Shown: positions 31,204-40,821, counted from the first letter of the stretch. The stretch is 56,288 nucleotides of DNA from a candidate division Kazan bacterium (GCA_003647645.1 QMNG01000005.1:1-56288), one strand, 5' to 3'. Notes: a model not told the origin generated them from the letters alone. Made by a program: numbers and translations.

Positions 31204-31881
31204 ATGAGAAAAATACGCTCCCAGAGGGCAAAATTCACATTCAGGAGCGAGTGGTTCTCATGGCTTGCAATCATCGCAATTGTGGGCCTCGCTATCTGGA
31301 GCTATCCCCTGCTCCCCGACTTGGTGCCCTCACATTGGAACGCTGCAGGTGAAATTGATGGCTACCAGAGCCGACTATTTCACTGCTCAATGTTCCCCGG
31401 AATGACGGTCGGACTTTATCTTTTGTTCCTCGTTCTCCCCTTTCTCGAACCGCGCCGGCTGCATTTTGTAAAATCTTGGGGATTTTATTCCATCATCAAG
31501 AACTTTATGATGGGCTTTTTTCTGCTGATGTTCGGTATTACTACTTGGGCTGCTTTATCTGAGAAGCCGGTTCCGATTGGAACAATTGTCCCCTTGGCAG
31601 TTGGGCTGCTTTTCATTATTATCGGCAATTATATGCCCCAAATAAAATCTAATTTTTTTATGGGAATTCGAACCCCATGGACGCTCTCGTCTGAAACGGT
31701 CTGGCAAAAAACTCACCTGTTGGGTGGTTATACTTTTGTCATCGGAGGCATTTTATTTATAGTTGGAACCGTGCTGACCCCTCCATTGAATCTTTATCTG
31801 CCGCTTATTGGCGCTCTCGTAGCTGTTTCGCTGCCGGTCGCCTACTCCTATATCGCATTTTTAAGGGAAGAGAGAGAATAA
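31204..31881 (+). CDS. SdpI/DUF1648 family membrane protein
   Basis: 225 residues, six or so membrane helices. DUF1648 signature LVPSHWNAAGEIDGYQSR near 40-57; the SdpI block GNYMPQIKSNFFMGIRTPWTLSSETVWQKTH at about 140-170. SdpI confers immunity to the SDP toxin in Bacillus and controls SdpR. No sdpABC genes are here, so the stimulus or toxin is unknown; a general envelope-stress or antitoxin role is inferred. The 4-base gap makes an operon with the repressor. Confidence 0.88.
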   Translation: MRKIRSQRAKFTFRSEWFSWLAIIAIVGLAIWSYPLLPDLVPSHWNAAGEIDGYQSRLFHCSMFPGMTVGLYLLFLVLPFLEPRRLHFVKSWGFYSIIKNFMMGFFLLMFGITTWAALSEKPVPIGTIVPLAVGLLFIIIGNYMPQIKSNFFMGIRTPWTLSSETVWQKTHLLGGYTFVIGGILFIVGTVLTPPLNLYLPLIGALVAVSLPVAYSYIAFLREERE

Positions 31882-33240
31882 TTATTTCTTGGTGATCTTC
31901 GATCCTTCTGCAGTGTCTTCAACTGCAAAGCCCTTGTTCAATATATCCCTGCGCAATTTGTCAGCTAATCTAAAATCTTTTTTCTTCCGCGCTATTTCTC
32001 TTTTAGCAACCAGCTTTTTCACCTCGGCAGGAATGACTACTGAGTAATTTTTGAGATCCAGTCCTAAAACTTGATCGAAATCGAGCAGCGTGGCTTGTTT
32101 ATCTGCCAGTGTTTTAGCCGGGGTCCTGACCAGTGACCAGACTACTTCAAAGGCCTTGGACATATTTAAATCGTTGTTTATTGCAGCTAAGAAACTCCGT
32201 TTATATTTTTGACACACTCGGCCGCCTTTGGCCCGTACCGAAAACACAGACCGCAATTTTTCCAATGAGCGACTGGCATTTTTCATTGCCGCCGCAGAAA
32301 AATTCAGTTTGCGCCGATAGTGGCTTGCCACTACCAAATACCTAAATGCTAATGGATCAAAGCCCTCTGCGATAATATCATCCAGAACTATCGCATTACC
32401 TCTGCTCTTAGCCATTTTGGCTCTGTTGACCAGGGTAAAGGCCCCATGTATCCAAAATTTAGCCAACGGTTTTCCATAGGCAGCCTGACTTTGGGCAATT
32501 TCATTATTGTGATGGATCGCAATATGATCCTCGCCGCCGGCATGAATATCAAATGGCTGTCCCAACTCAGCGGCAGATATGGCAGAACATTCCACATGCC
32601 AACCCGGATAGCCGACTCCCCAGGGACTTGGCCACTCCTGCTGTCGTTTTTCCCCTACGCGTGAAAATTTCCACAAGGCAAAATCAGTTTCCCGCTTTTT
32701 GCCTCTGCTGTGCTTCACCCGGGCCTTGCCCGCGCCCGCGCCGCCCAACACGCCATATTCTTTAAATTTATCTGTATCAAAATAAATGCCGTCGTTAGTT
32801 TTATACGTATATCCTTTTTTTTCCAGCCGTTTGATCAACTCTATTTGCTCCTTGATGTATTTGCTCGCCCAAGCAAATTTTTGGGGCAATTCAATATTTA
32901 ATCTTTTCAAATCCTTAACAAAAAGATCGGCAAAATGCTGAGTAATTTCCGATGCGGTTTTCCCAGCCTCTTTTGCAGCTTGCTCTACCTTGTCCTGACC
33001 GGTATCAGCATCTGAAGTCAAATGACCGACGTCAGTGATATTCATAATGTGGTTAACTTTATAACCGTTGAATTCGAGCGTTCTGCGCAAAATATCTTCA
33101 AATATATAAATGCTCAAATTGCCAATGTGAGCTGCCCGATAAACTGTCGGACCGCAAGCATATAAACCCACCACCTTGTCTTTGAGCGGCTTGAATGGCT
33201 GTTTTTTTTTGGTGAGCGTATTATATAGCTTGATCATCAT
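31882..33240 (-). CDS. cysS: Cysteinyl-tRNA synthetase
   Basis: 452 residues, class I. YACGPTVYRAAHIGNL near 28-43 includes the zinc-binding Cys and the HIGH-like HIGN; WHVECSAI supplies another zinc Cys; GGEDHIAIHHNNEIAQSQAA supplies the His/Glu ligands; KMAKSRGNA is the KMSKS variant. The DALR-like C-terminal region is present. ATG at 33240 overlaps the EamA stop (TAATG), so translation is coupled. Confidence 0.97.
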   Translation of the reverse strand: MMIKLYNTLTKKKQPFKPLKDKVVGLYACGPTVYRAAHIGNLSIYIFEDILRRTLEFNGYKVNHIMNITDVGHLTSDADTGQDKVEQAAKEAGKTASEITQHFADLFVKDLKRLNIELPQKFAWASKYIKEQIELIKRLEKKGYTYKTNDGIYFDTDKFKEYGVLGGAGAGKARVKHSRGKKRETDFALWKFSRVGEKRQQEWPSPWGVGYPGWHVECSAISAAELGQPFDIHAGGEDHIAIHHNNEIAQSQAAYGKPLAKFWIHGAFTLVNRAKMAKSRGNAIVLDDIIAEGFDPLAFRYLVVASHYRRKLNFSAAAMKNASRSLEKLRSVFSVRAKGGRVCQKYKRSFLAAINNDLNMSKAFEVVWSLVRTPAKTLADKQATLLDFDQVLGLDLKNYSVVIPAEVKKLVAKREIARKKKDFRLADKLRRDILNKGFAVEDTAEGSKITKK

Positions 33241-34148
33241 TATCCATATTTAAATCGAGGATCCTTTTTAATGATGACATGCTGATCCGTCACCAAAGCC
33301 CCAACTAGCACCAGTAGACCTCCGGCGATGTTGTGCCATGTCATCGCCTCGTTCAAAAATATTACCGATAGAATTGCCACTTGGATAATCATCGTATTGG
33401 AAAGAATTGACACCTCCAATACTCTCAGTTTATCCAGTATCTGTGCCCATAACAGCCCAGAGAAGGCAAATATCAATCCAACCACTACCACCAGCGCAAC
33501 AACCGGCCAAGTCCAAATTTTAGCTGGTACGCCATCCACAAGCAGCCCTAATGGCACTAAAATTATTGTTCCGACAATGTTGCCAACCAGATTGGTTAAT
33601 AAAGCAATGTCCTCTGGCCGACGAGCCAGTAAACGAACAATCACATTGTTAAAAGCGAAAGCCATTTCAGCCACCAACAGCAATAAAATTCCAAACAGCG
33701 AACCGGCAATAATATCGTTCGACAAAAACACATAGGTGCCTGCCAAAACCAGCAAAATACCCCCGTACTGCCATAGCTTTGGCCTTTCCTTTAACACCAG
33801 TGCCGCGATAATCACGGCAAATACCGTAACAGAAGCAGCAATTAAACCGGCTGTGGCACCGGTGACATATTGCAAACCGATGATGCTAAATATCTTGGCA
33901 CCGGCAAACGCCACCAAACCTCCCAATATCATCAAATATATTTCCTCTTTGGTAGGGGTAATTCGTTTGGCCTTGTCTTTGAAAAGATAATAAACTCCAA
34001 TTCCCAATAACGCTACTACTTGAATAGCGGCAGCAAAAATATACGGCGGGATTATCTCCAAACCCATTTTCATAATAATTTTTGAGGCCGACCAGACAAA
34101 AACTACAAATAGTCCTTGGAATAAAAATACAAATCTTTGATCACCCAT
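33240..34148 (-). CDS. EamA/DMT superfamily transporter
   Basis: 302 residues with about ten membrane helices arranged as two EamA repeats, the second starting near residue 150. The loops LLKERPKLWQYGGILLVLAGTYVF and FLNEAMTWHNIAGGLLVLVGALV are the conserved ends of each repeat. Substrates range from amino acids to nucleotide sugars; none can be assigned. ATG at 34148. Overlaps cysS by one base. Confidence 0.9.
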   Translation of the reverse strand: MGDQRFVFLFQGLFVVFVWSASKIIMKMGLEIIPPYIFAAAIQVVALLGIGVYYLFKDKAKRITPTKEEIYLMILGGLVAFAGAKIFSIIGLQYVTGATAGLIAASVTVFAVIIAALVLKERPKLWQYGGILLVLAGTYVFLSNDIIAGSLFGILLLLVAEMAFAFNNVIVRLLARRPEDIALLTNLVGNIVGTIILVPLGLLVDGVPAKIWTWPVVALVVVVGLIFAFSGLLWAQILDKLRVLEVSILSNTMIIQVAILSVIFLNEAMTWHNIAGGLLVLVGALVTDQHVIIKKDPRFKYG

Positions 34149-34197
34149 AGTTGAAATCCAAAATTATAGTTTTATTTTTCTCCCGATTCATAACTTA

Positions 34198-34809
34198 TTA
34201 TTTTGACATCATTAATCCTCTGCCCTCCAGTGCCCGACTTAAGGTCAGCTCATCGGCGTATTCTAAATCTCCGCCAACTGGCAAACCCCGGGCAATCCGG
34301 GTGACTTTTATGTCAAAGGGTTTTAGCACTTTCATTAAATACGCAGCAGTAGCTTCGCCCTCAACATTAACATTGGTTGCCAGGATCAGTTCTTTGATCT
34401 CCTTATTTGTTTCCAGCCGTCTCAATAAACTTTTGATATTTAAATCTTTCGGACCGATACCATCCAAAGGAGCTATCCTGCCGCCCAGCACGTGATATTT
34501 GCCTCTGTAACCTGCCCGCTCCAGCGCTATGACATCCAGTGGCTCCTCTACCACGCAAACCAAGCTGTCATCCCGGCTTTTATCGGCGCAGACAGCACAA
34601 GGGTCCTTGTCGGCAATGTTGTGGCACTGACTGCAATAGACCAAATCTTCCCGCAAATTCTGGAAAGCTTCTCCCAGTTCCTCGATATCAGTGTTCTGGT
34701 TCCTGACCAAATAAAAAGCCAGCCGCGACGCGGTTTTAGGACCAATGCCCGGCAGCTGGTTTAATTGATCGATTAACCGCTGGATTGATTTGGGTATGGT
34801 TTGTGTCAT
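34198..34809 (-). CDS. recR: Recombination protein RecR
   Basis: 203 residues. Helix-hairpin-helix LNQLPGIGPKTASRLAFYL (16-34), zinc site CSQCHNI...CAVC (about 57-72), and a Toprim domain with VVEEPLDVIALE and the ...EGEATAAYL acidic motif. RecR loads RecA with RecF/O in gap repair. ATG at 34809. ybaB lies upstream after 75 bases, the usual pairing; dnaX is some 4 kb away instead of next to them. Confidence 0.97.
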   Translation of the reverse strand: MTQTIPKSIQRLIDQLNQLPGIGPKTASRLAFYLVRNQNTDIEELGEAFQNLREDLVYCSQCHNIADKDPCAVCADKSRDDSLVCVVEEPLDVIALERAGYRGKYHVLGGRIAPLDGIGPKDLNIKSLLRRLETNKEIKELILATNVNVEGEATAAYLMKVLKPFDIKVTRIARGLPVGGDLEYADELTLSRALEGRGLMMSK

Positions 34810-34884
34810 AAGTTTGAATTATGGATAAAGGATTGTAAATTGTTTTTGTTTTTATACCCTGACTCGCAATTTTTAATTCTGACT

Positions 34885-35172
34885 TTAAAGTCCTGTTATT
34901 CCCAAATCCCCCGCCACCGATTTCATCTTACTGGCTGCGGCTTGCTGGGATTTGGCTATTGCTGCAGTAGTGGCTTGTTTCAAAAAGCGCTGTAAGCTTT
35001 CTTTTTCATCTAAATTCATCAGCTCATCAGCTATTTTAACACTCTGAACTTTCTGCTCACCATTAACTACTACCTTCACTTTGCCACCCAGCTCAACACC
35101 TTCAAATTCCATCTTCTTCAGCTCGTTTTGGATCTGTTTTGCTTTCCAAATCATTTTAGCTTTATCAAACAT
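34885..35172 (-). CDS. ybaB: YbaB/EbfC nucleoid-associated protein
   Basis: 95 residues. MFDKAKMIWKAKQIQNELKKME opens the typical antiparallel coiled helices; GGKVKVVVNGEQKVQSVKI is the beta core. Binds DNA as a dimer. ATG at 35172 with AAAAGGAGG 5 bases upstream. Directly before recR as in most bacteria. Confidence 0.95.
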   Translation of the reverse strand: MFDKAKMIWKAKQIQNELKKMEFEGVELGGKVKVVVNGEQKVQSVKIADELMNLDEKESLQRFLKQATTAAIAKSQQAAASKMKSVAGDLGITGL

Positions 35173-35183
35173 AATGCCTCCTT

Positions 35184-35933
35184 TTATTCGACTGCCAAGT
35201 CCGACAATACTATATTATTGATTATTACGTCTCTGGTCGGGCGGCTCTTTTCACCCGTACCGTTGTCCTCCACCGGAGTATCAGCAATTTTATCCAGTGT
35301 ATCAAACCCGTCTATCAGTTTACCGAAAATTACATAATTTTTCGGCATTTCAGTATCTTTGTGCACAATGAAAAATTGGCTGCCGTTAGTGTTAGGCCCG
35401 GAATTAGCCATGGCCAATGTACCCCGGACATACTCTCCAATTATTTTTTCATCATCAAACTGATAGCCCGGTCCGCCCATACCGTCGTCACTGGGATCAT
35501 CGTTTTTGGAGTTAGGATCACCGGATTGAATCATAAAATCTTTTATAATGCGGTGAAACTTCATGCCGTTAAAATAGTTTTTCTGCGCTAATAGCACAAA
35601 ATTAGCGGCAGTTTTGGGAGTGTTATCGGTGTCCAGCTCAAAAGTCATGTTCCCTTCACTGGTTTCCATTACCAGCGTTTTGTAAGTATTTAATTCTGAT
35701 CGCTTAATACTGCCAAAGGGGCCTGTAACACTGCCAAAAAACAAGTTGTACGCATATGTTCCACCCCAGATCATTAGCCCCAAAACAACTAAACCGGCGG
35801 CGCCTATACCAACTTTGCCAAGGACTTGGCGAGTTTTGGCAGAGTTTTGACGGCGTCGCTCCCGCATTTCGCTATAAATTCTCTGCTTGGCTTCTAATTT
35901 TTGTAATTTTCTTTCCCTTGATCTCCTAGACAT
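35184..35933 (-). CDS. Membrane-anchored cyclophilin-type peptidyl-prolyl isomerase
   Basis: 249 residues. A very basic N-terminus (1-40, RRSRERKLQKLEAKQR...) and one membrane helix (about 42-66) place the isomerase outside. The cyclophilin domain (about 80-245) shows FHRIIKDFMIQSGDP, GTLAMANSGPNTNGSQFFI and FGKLIDGFD. Active-site Arg (FHRII), Phe, Gln (SQFFI) and the MANSG segment are all present, so it should be active. Likely a folding helper for exported proteins. ATG at 35933, 11 bases before ybaB. Confidence 0.93.
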   Translation of the reverse strand: MSRRSRERKLQKLEAKQRIYSEMRERRRQNSAKTRQVLGKVGIGAAGLVVLGLMIWGGTYAYNLFFGSVTGPFGSIKRSELNTYKTLVMETSEGNMTFELDTDNTPKTAANFVLLAQKNYFNGMKFHRIIKDFMIQSGDPNSKNDDPSDDGMGGPGYQFDDEKIIGEYVRGTLAMANSGPNTNGSQFFIVHKDTEMPKNYVIFGKLIDGFDTLDKIADTPVEDNGTGEKSRPTRDVIINNIVLSDLAVE

Positions 35934-36194
35934 AAATCTTGTTGTTACGAAATAAATTTCACCTCGTAGTCTAACATCCCCGCCAGCTCATGTCTCAATT
36001 ATACCCTACCTCAAACAAGCAGGCCTAAATCACATAAAACTTGGAATACTATTTTATCCGGAATTATCTTTAACAAAACAAAATGGAAGAGCCCCGCAAT
36101 TTTATGTCAGATGTCCATTTTACAAAAATAGCAACCAAAAAGCACCCCAAAGGGTCGGTAGTGTTCTTATAACAAATATCAGTCGGCAGACAAA

Positions 36195-36359
36195 TTAAAT
36201 AACTTCCGTCAGAGCAATAATCATCGGGCCAAATATATTGATCAGGACAATGGAAACCAGAATGACTGCCAACTGTCTCCAAAATGAATTTGTGAAATCT
36301 TCCTGACGCTTGGCCTCGGCCTTGAAAGCTTTGACAAATTCTTTATTTAACACCTGCAT
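36195..36359 (-). CDS. Small membrane protein (54 residues), coupled to the upstream surface protein
   Basis: ATG at 36359 directly follows the TAG of the preceding gene, whose last codons GCAGGAGGATAG supply a perfect ribosome site for it. The 54 residues have a charged helical head (MQVLNKEFVKAFKAEAKRQ) and a C-terminal membrane helix (about 29-51, LAVILVSIVLINIFGPMII). Too short to be called by size filters but clearly co-translated with the surface protein, so a partner or anchor role is likely. Function unknown. The gap 36063-36194 beyond it holds only a weak AAAATGGA/TCCATTTT inverted repeat. Confidence 0.75.
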   Translation of the reverse strand: MQVLNKEFVKAFKAEAKRQEDFTNSFWRQLAVILVSIVLINIFGPMIIALTEVI

Positions 36360-37661
36360 CTATCCTCCTGCTGGAGAAAATATAGCACCCATAAACCTCT
36401 GCCACAGATTTTGTGGTTCATCGTAAGCCCTTACTCCTGGAGGTGCGCTGCTCACCACTGTGTCTATTATGCCCAAGGCTGTCAGGGTTTGTAAAGCAGA
36501 TTCAGTGCTGGTGGAGGGAATGGGAGGCAAATCTACGACCGGGAAAGCTGCAAATTCTAAAGCCACTTTGTTTATTTCATCCAAATCCTTATCAATCACC
36601 AGCTGTTCGCTCTCAACCTCCCTGATGTATTTATCCACATTTATAAAACCTTCAATTGACTCCTCCACCCGCTCGGAATCTGTTGCTTTTGGTAATTCAC
36701 CAAAAATTTCTTCCGTGTCTTCGTCTTTATCCTCTTCTCTTTCTTCCGCGGCTTTTGCAACAGTAATGTTGATTGTAGTGGTTCGAACCACTGCTTCCGG
36801 ATCATCAACTCCAGCAGCCCGAATTGTTACTCCGTAAACTGTCGGAGCCAGCGAAGCTGTTGTTGTGATTGTGAGTGTACTGCTACCCGGCGGATCTTCC
36901 ATTCTTGAAGGGACAAACTCTGCTGTCATGCCAGCTGGCAGATTTAAAACACTAAAATCAATGGCATAGATATACTCTTTGTCTGGCGTTACCCCGACCG
37001 AAAACTCCGTGGAATTACCAGCCAGAACCGAAGCATGGTTAGGACTGACAGCCAAATCAAAACTTGGAGGAATAATTGGCTCATCAGCTTCATAAACAGC
37101 CAATCCCGCGATGCCCCAATTTGTGCCATCCGGTGAAGAAAAATCCAAAGTCAGCGGGTCCTCATCCTCGCCAACTTCATAAACCACGTCTTTGGTCACC
37201 CACTCCCCCGCCTCGCTCACCAAGGAAGTTGTCATTTGAGGACTGAATACAATTCCAGTTGAAAAGTCTACATCGGAACTGCCGACTGTAAACCTGAAAG
37301 TATATTTTTTGGCAGCCAGACCAGATATTTTGAATGTATTACTCGTGGCGCCGGAGTTACTATCCTTCTTCAACTTGTCTGAAACATCTTGGTCGCTATA
37401 TTCTAAGATGTTCGCATTTGTCCAGCCATAAACAATGTCCCCGGGCCCCTGTTCTGGATACAGATCCAGCGAGCCCATTACCGGGGTGCCGCCGCTGACA
37501 ATATCATCAATAGCTGATCCCTGAAAATCAAATTTTACTATTGGCGTACTGGCTGCGAAGCCAAAACCTATGATCAGAGCCAAAGCCACAGAGCCGGCAA
37601 TTGTTGTCGTTAGATCCCACTCCAAAAACCGAAGCCAAAAATGACGTTTTTTATTGTCCAC
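36360..37661 (-). CDS. Anchored surface protein with CBM-like and Ig-like regions
   Basis: About 433 residues from GTG at 37661 (an upstream TTG at 37688 is the alternative; a TATAAT 7 bases before the GTG hints at a leaderless start). A cytoplasmic basic head is followed by one membrane helix (about 20-40). An extracytoplasmic beta region (about 45-200) resembles a carbohydrate-binding or malectin-like jelly roll; next comes an Ig-like/NEW3-type region (about 205-305, LAVSPNHASVLAGNSTEFSVGVTP). An acidic linker and a helical C-terminus end ...PAGG. It lies between dnaB and the 54-residue peptide. Function unknown; surface adhesion is inferred. Confidence 0.7.
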   Translation of the reverse strand: MDNKKRHFWLRFLEWDLTTTIAGSVALALIIGFGFAASTPIVKFDFQGSAIDDIVSGGTPVMGSLDLYPEQGPGDIVYGWTNANILEYSDQDVSDKLKKDSNSGATSNTFKISGLAAKKYTFRFTVGSSDVDFSTGIVFSPQMTTSLVSEAGEWVTKDVVYEVGEDEDPLTLDFSSPDGTNWGIAGLAVYEADEPIIPPSFDLAVSPNHASVLAGNSTEFSVGVTPDKEYIYAIDFSVLNLPAGMTAEFVPSRMEDPPGSSTLTITTTASLAPTVYGVTIRAAGVDDPEAVVRTTTINITVAKAAEEREEDKDEDTEEIFGELPKATDSERVEESIEGFINVDKYIREVESEQLVIDKDLDEINKVALEFAAFPVVDLPPIPSTSTESALQTLTALGIIDTVVSSAPPGVRAYDEPQNLWQRFMGAIFSPAGG

Positions 37662-37693
37662 GCCTTCTATTATACCCGACAAACGCAATATTA

Positions 37694-39064
37694 TTATGCT
37701 GCCACCTCTTCTTTGGACACCACGGGACCAGCTGCCTCGCGCTTGCGCTCTAGATTCCTAAATAACATCCGCTGGCTGTCAAAATACAGCTCCACTTGCC
37801 CCACGGGGCCATTCCGGTGTTTAGAGATCAAAATATCAGCAATGTTCTTCCGTTCGGTTTGGGGATTATAGTAGTCCTCGCGGTAAATAAACATCACTAC
37901 ATCGGCGTCTTGTTCAATGGAGCCGCTCTCGCGCAAATCAGAAAGTTGAGGAACTTTTTTAGGACGTTGTTCCACTTGGCGGCTGAGTTGCGACACGGCT
38001 ATTACCGGAATTTCCAACTCTTTGGCCAGGGCTTTCAGGGAACGGGAGATTTCGGACATCTCCTGAACCCGGTTGTCGCTGCTTCGGCCGGTTGAACCTT
38101 CCATCAGCTGGATATGGTCAATGATCAGCAAGTCCAAGCCCTTCTCCGCTTTTAGACGACGCGCTCTGGTTCGAATTTCCATTACGTTAATAAGGGCCGT
38201 ATCGTCAATATAGATCGGTGCTTCTGATAATTTGCCCATGGCCTCGGACAGATAATCAAAATCACCTTTGCCCAAATTTCCTGTTCTGAGTTTCCAGGCA
38301 TCGATGCCAGACTGCATTGCCAATAGCCGATCCACCACCTGATCTTTAGACATTTCCAAGCTGAACATTCCAATTTTATAATGCCCGTCACGGGCAGCAT
38401 TGAGCGCAATATTTAATACTAACGAGGTTTTTCCCATACTTGGTCTGGCCGCAACAATAATCAAATCGGCCTTCTGTAAACCAGCCAACCGATTATCCAA
38501 ATCCTTAAACCCCGTGGGGACACCCCTCAGTTGCCCACGATTTTCGTGCAGGCTGTCAATTCGCTCGAACGCTTCGCTTAAAGCCTCCTTTACCGGAATA
38601 AACGAAGCTCTTTGGTGCCGACGAGAAACGCTAAACAGGCTTTGCTCCGCTTTATCCAAAATTTCATCCAATTTGGCATCACGCGCCAGAGCCAGCTCAC
38701 CGATGCTGTTAGCAGCTGTCATCAAGCGTCTAAGAGTTGCCTTATTCGCGACTATTTCGGCATATTCAACCGCATTGGCGCTACTCACGGAACTGGTGGT
38801 TAAGGCTGCCAGCTTACTGGCGCCACCAACCTCGTCTAGTTTACCTTTATTTTCCAAGACATCGGTCACAGTGACGATATCAACTGGCCGGTGCTCATTA
38901 TAGAGTTCGCGGATAACATCGCAGATTAAACCATGGTGCTCATCATAGAAATCCTCCCCGCAGACAATATCCACCACTTTTTCAATAACTGTTTTATCCA
39001 AAAGCATCGCGCCCAGCAGCGATTTTTCTGCGTCCAGATTTTGAGGAGGAGTTATGTCAACCAT
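37694..39064 (-). CDS. dnaB: Replicative DNA helicase DnaB
   Basis: 456 residues from ATG at 39064 (MVDITPPQNLDAEKSLLGAML). N-terminal collar domain, then the RecA-like motor with Walker A ARPSMGKTSL, Walker B LDLLIIDHIQLM, and the C-terminal DLRESGSIEQDADVVMFIYRE and RNGPVGQVELYF. No intein. Preceded by a heptamer array. Followed after 32 bases by the surface protein gene, an unusual neighbour. Confidence 0.97.
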   Translation of the reverse strand: MVDITPPQNLDAEKSLLGAMLLDKTVIEKVVDIVCGEDFYDEHHGLICDVIRELYNEHRPVDIVTVTDVLENKGKLDEVGGASKLAALTTSSVSSANAVEYAEIVANKATLRRLMTAANSIGELALARDAKLDEILDKAEQSLFSVSRRHQRASFIPVKEALSEAFERIDSLHENRGQLRGVPTGFKDLDNRLAGLQKADLIIVAARPSMGKTSLVLNIALNAARDGHYKIGMFSLEMSKDQVVDRLLAMQSGIDAWKLRTGNLGKGDFDYLSEAMGKLSEAPIYIDDTALINVMEIRTRARRLKAEKGLDLLIIDHIQLMEGSTGRSSDNRVQEMSEISRSLKALAKELEIPVIAVSQLSRQVEQRPKKVPQLSDLRESGSIEQDADVVMFIYREDYYNPQTERKNIADILISKHRNGPVGQVELYFDSQRMLFRNLERKREAAGPVVSKEEVAA

Positions 39065-39083
39065 ACAAAACACTCTGTGATTT

Positions 39084-39118
39084 AATTTCCAATTTCCAAT
39101 TCACAATTTCCAAATAAT
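39084..39118. repeat. Heptamer array upstream of dnaB
   Basis: Five 7-base units (AATTTCC repeated, with AATTCAC and AAATAAT) end 19 bases before the dnaB ATG. Confidence 0.65.
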
Positions 39119-39155
39119 ATAATGGTTCAACATCTAAATCTTGAAGTTTGCTCAT

Positions 39156-40634
39156 TTATGCTTTGCCAAATACTTGGACGATTCTGTCAACAGCCGTCGC
39201 CTCTGCCTTGCTTTCGACTGATGCATCTACCAGACATTCTATCGTACAATTTTTGTCAAATGAAGACAGGACTTTTTCTAGCAACTTAATATTATTTGGC
39301 CGTTCAGCAGCATCTTTGTAGAACTCTTTCGAGAATTTAATTTTTATTAGATTGCCGGCAACTTCAATTTTTGTCTTGGCCAAGACAGCCCCGAGTGTGG
39401 GATTCGACTGGCAAATCCTCTCAACTACTTTGGCCCAATCCCCGGCCTGAAATTTAGACACGGCTGAGGCTCCTGACGCCGAGGTGGGTTTAGCGCCAAC
39501 TGACTGCCGGGACCCGGTTTTTGTTCCCCGGTCAGATTTCTCATCTTTATTTTTTTCACCCAGCTCTCGAACTGCCCGAATAACTAATATTTCCAACGGA
39601 ACCTGAGGAATACTGGCCCGCTTGATAACTGCGGCTGAATCCATCAGCTCTCTGAGCCACCATGAAATCTGATCTACTGTTAAGTTAGCTGCCAAGTTGC
39701 TAAGTTTTTCAAGCTGCTCATCGCCAATTCCCAGAGTATCCTGGTTATTTAGTTTAGTGGCCAACAATTGACGGGTCAGCGATATCCAGGCCTGAGTCAA
39801 CTGGGCGAGATCATAGCCGTCATAATATATTTTATTGATTAGTTGAATAGCTGCCTTGGCTTTGCCGGCAACGACCAATTCTGCCAGTTCGAGAACAGTC
39901 CGCCAATCTACAAACCCCAGCCAGGAGGCTAATTTTTCTCTGGTAATGTCATCCCCCATGTTGGCAACTTGCTCCAACAAACTCAAACCATCGCGCCCAC
40001 TGCCCCCGGCCTGCTCGGCCAGAAACGTAATGGCCGGTTCATCAATTTTCACATTTTCCTGCTTGGCAATTTTACTGAGCCAAGTTGCGATATCTTTGGT
40101 TGTTAAATACTTAAAATCGTATCTCTGGCACCGCGAGATGATCGTGGCTGGAACTCGGTGGAGTTCAGTAGTGGCCAACACGAATATCACATGGGAAGGG
40201 GGCTCCTCTAAGGTTTTTAACAGGGCGTTAAAGGCGCCTTTTGAAAGCATATGAACCTCGTCTATGACATAAACCTTATACTTGCAAATTGCCGGTGCCA
40301 AATTCAGCTTGTCAATAAGTTCACGAATGTTATCTACCCCAGTGTGCGAGGCCGCGTCAATTTCAATGAGGTCTATCATCTGCCCCTTGGCTTGGCTTAA
40401 GCAATTTTGACACTTGCCGCACGGTTCCCCTTGATTTGGTTCTAAGCAATTTACTGCCCGCGCCAAAATCCTGGCCAATGATGTTTTGCCTGTGCCTCTC
40501 GGCCCAGCAAACAAATATGCATGAGCAACTTTGCCCAACTTAATCTGATTAAGCAAAGTTGTCTTAATCTGCGCCTGTCCCACCACTTCCCCAAAAGTTT
40601 GGGGCCGATATTTTCTATACCAAGCCTGCTGCAT
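39156..40634 (-). CDS. dnaX: DNA polymerase III subunit gamma/tau
   Basis: 492 residues. RKYRPQTFGEVVGQ at the start, Walker A GPRGTGKTS (44-52), zinc module with C63, C72, C75 and C78, Walker B region VYVIDEVHMLS, and the sensor-1 block FVLATTELHRVPATIISRCQRYDF. A C-terminal ~130 residues (tau-like) end in a small helical domain. No obvious slippery frameshift site was noticed. ATG at 40634. Not linked to recR-ybaB here. Confidence 0.97.
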   Translation of the reverse strand: MQQAWYRKYRPQTFGEVVGQAQIKTTLLNQIKLGKVAHAYLFAGPRGTGKTSLARILARAVNCLEPNQGEPCGKCQNCLSQAKGQMIDLIEIDAASHTGVDNIRELIDKLNLAPAICKYKVYVIDEVHMLSKGAFNALLKTLEEPPSHVIFVLATTELHRVPATIISRCQRYDFKYLTTKDIATWLSKIAKQENVKIDEPAITFLAEQAGGSGRDGLSLLEQVANMGDDITREKLASWLGFVDWRTVLELAELVVAGKAKAAIQLINKIYYDGYDLAQLTQAWISLTRQLLATKLNNQDTLGIGDEQLEKLSNLAANLTVDQISWWLRELMDSAAVIKRASIPQVPLEILVIRAVRELGEKNKDEKSDRGTKTGSRQSVGAKPTSASGASAVSKFQAGDWAKVVERICQSNPTLGAVLAKTKIEVAGNLIKIKFSKEFYKDAAERPNNIKLLEKVLSSFDKNCTIECLVDASVESKAEATAVDRIVQVFGKA

Positions 40635-40714
40635 ATCCTATAATCCCCTTTTTACCTCCCCATTTAAACTACCACTTATAATACCACACCCAAAAAAATC
40701 CCAAGTTCTCGCAC

Positions 40715-40781
40715 TAATAGTATATAGCATAGTATATATTATGCTATATACTATAATATATACTATAGTATATATTATTAA
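40715..40781. repeat. TATA-palindrome repeat, copy 2
   Basis: Contains AGTATATAGCATA and its exact complement TATGCTATATACT (13-bp arms, 8-base loop) followed by CTATAGTATATATTAT, the same end as copies 1 and 3. A CTCTTCGATAAACTCAGG stretch (40787-40804) of the common CTTCGACAAGCTCAG type follows. It lies between ftsQ and dnaX. Confidence 0.65.
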
Positions 40782-40821
40782 GGTAACTCTTCGATAAACT
40801 CAGGGTAAATAGTCCTACGGT

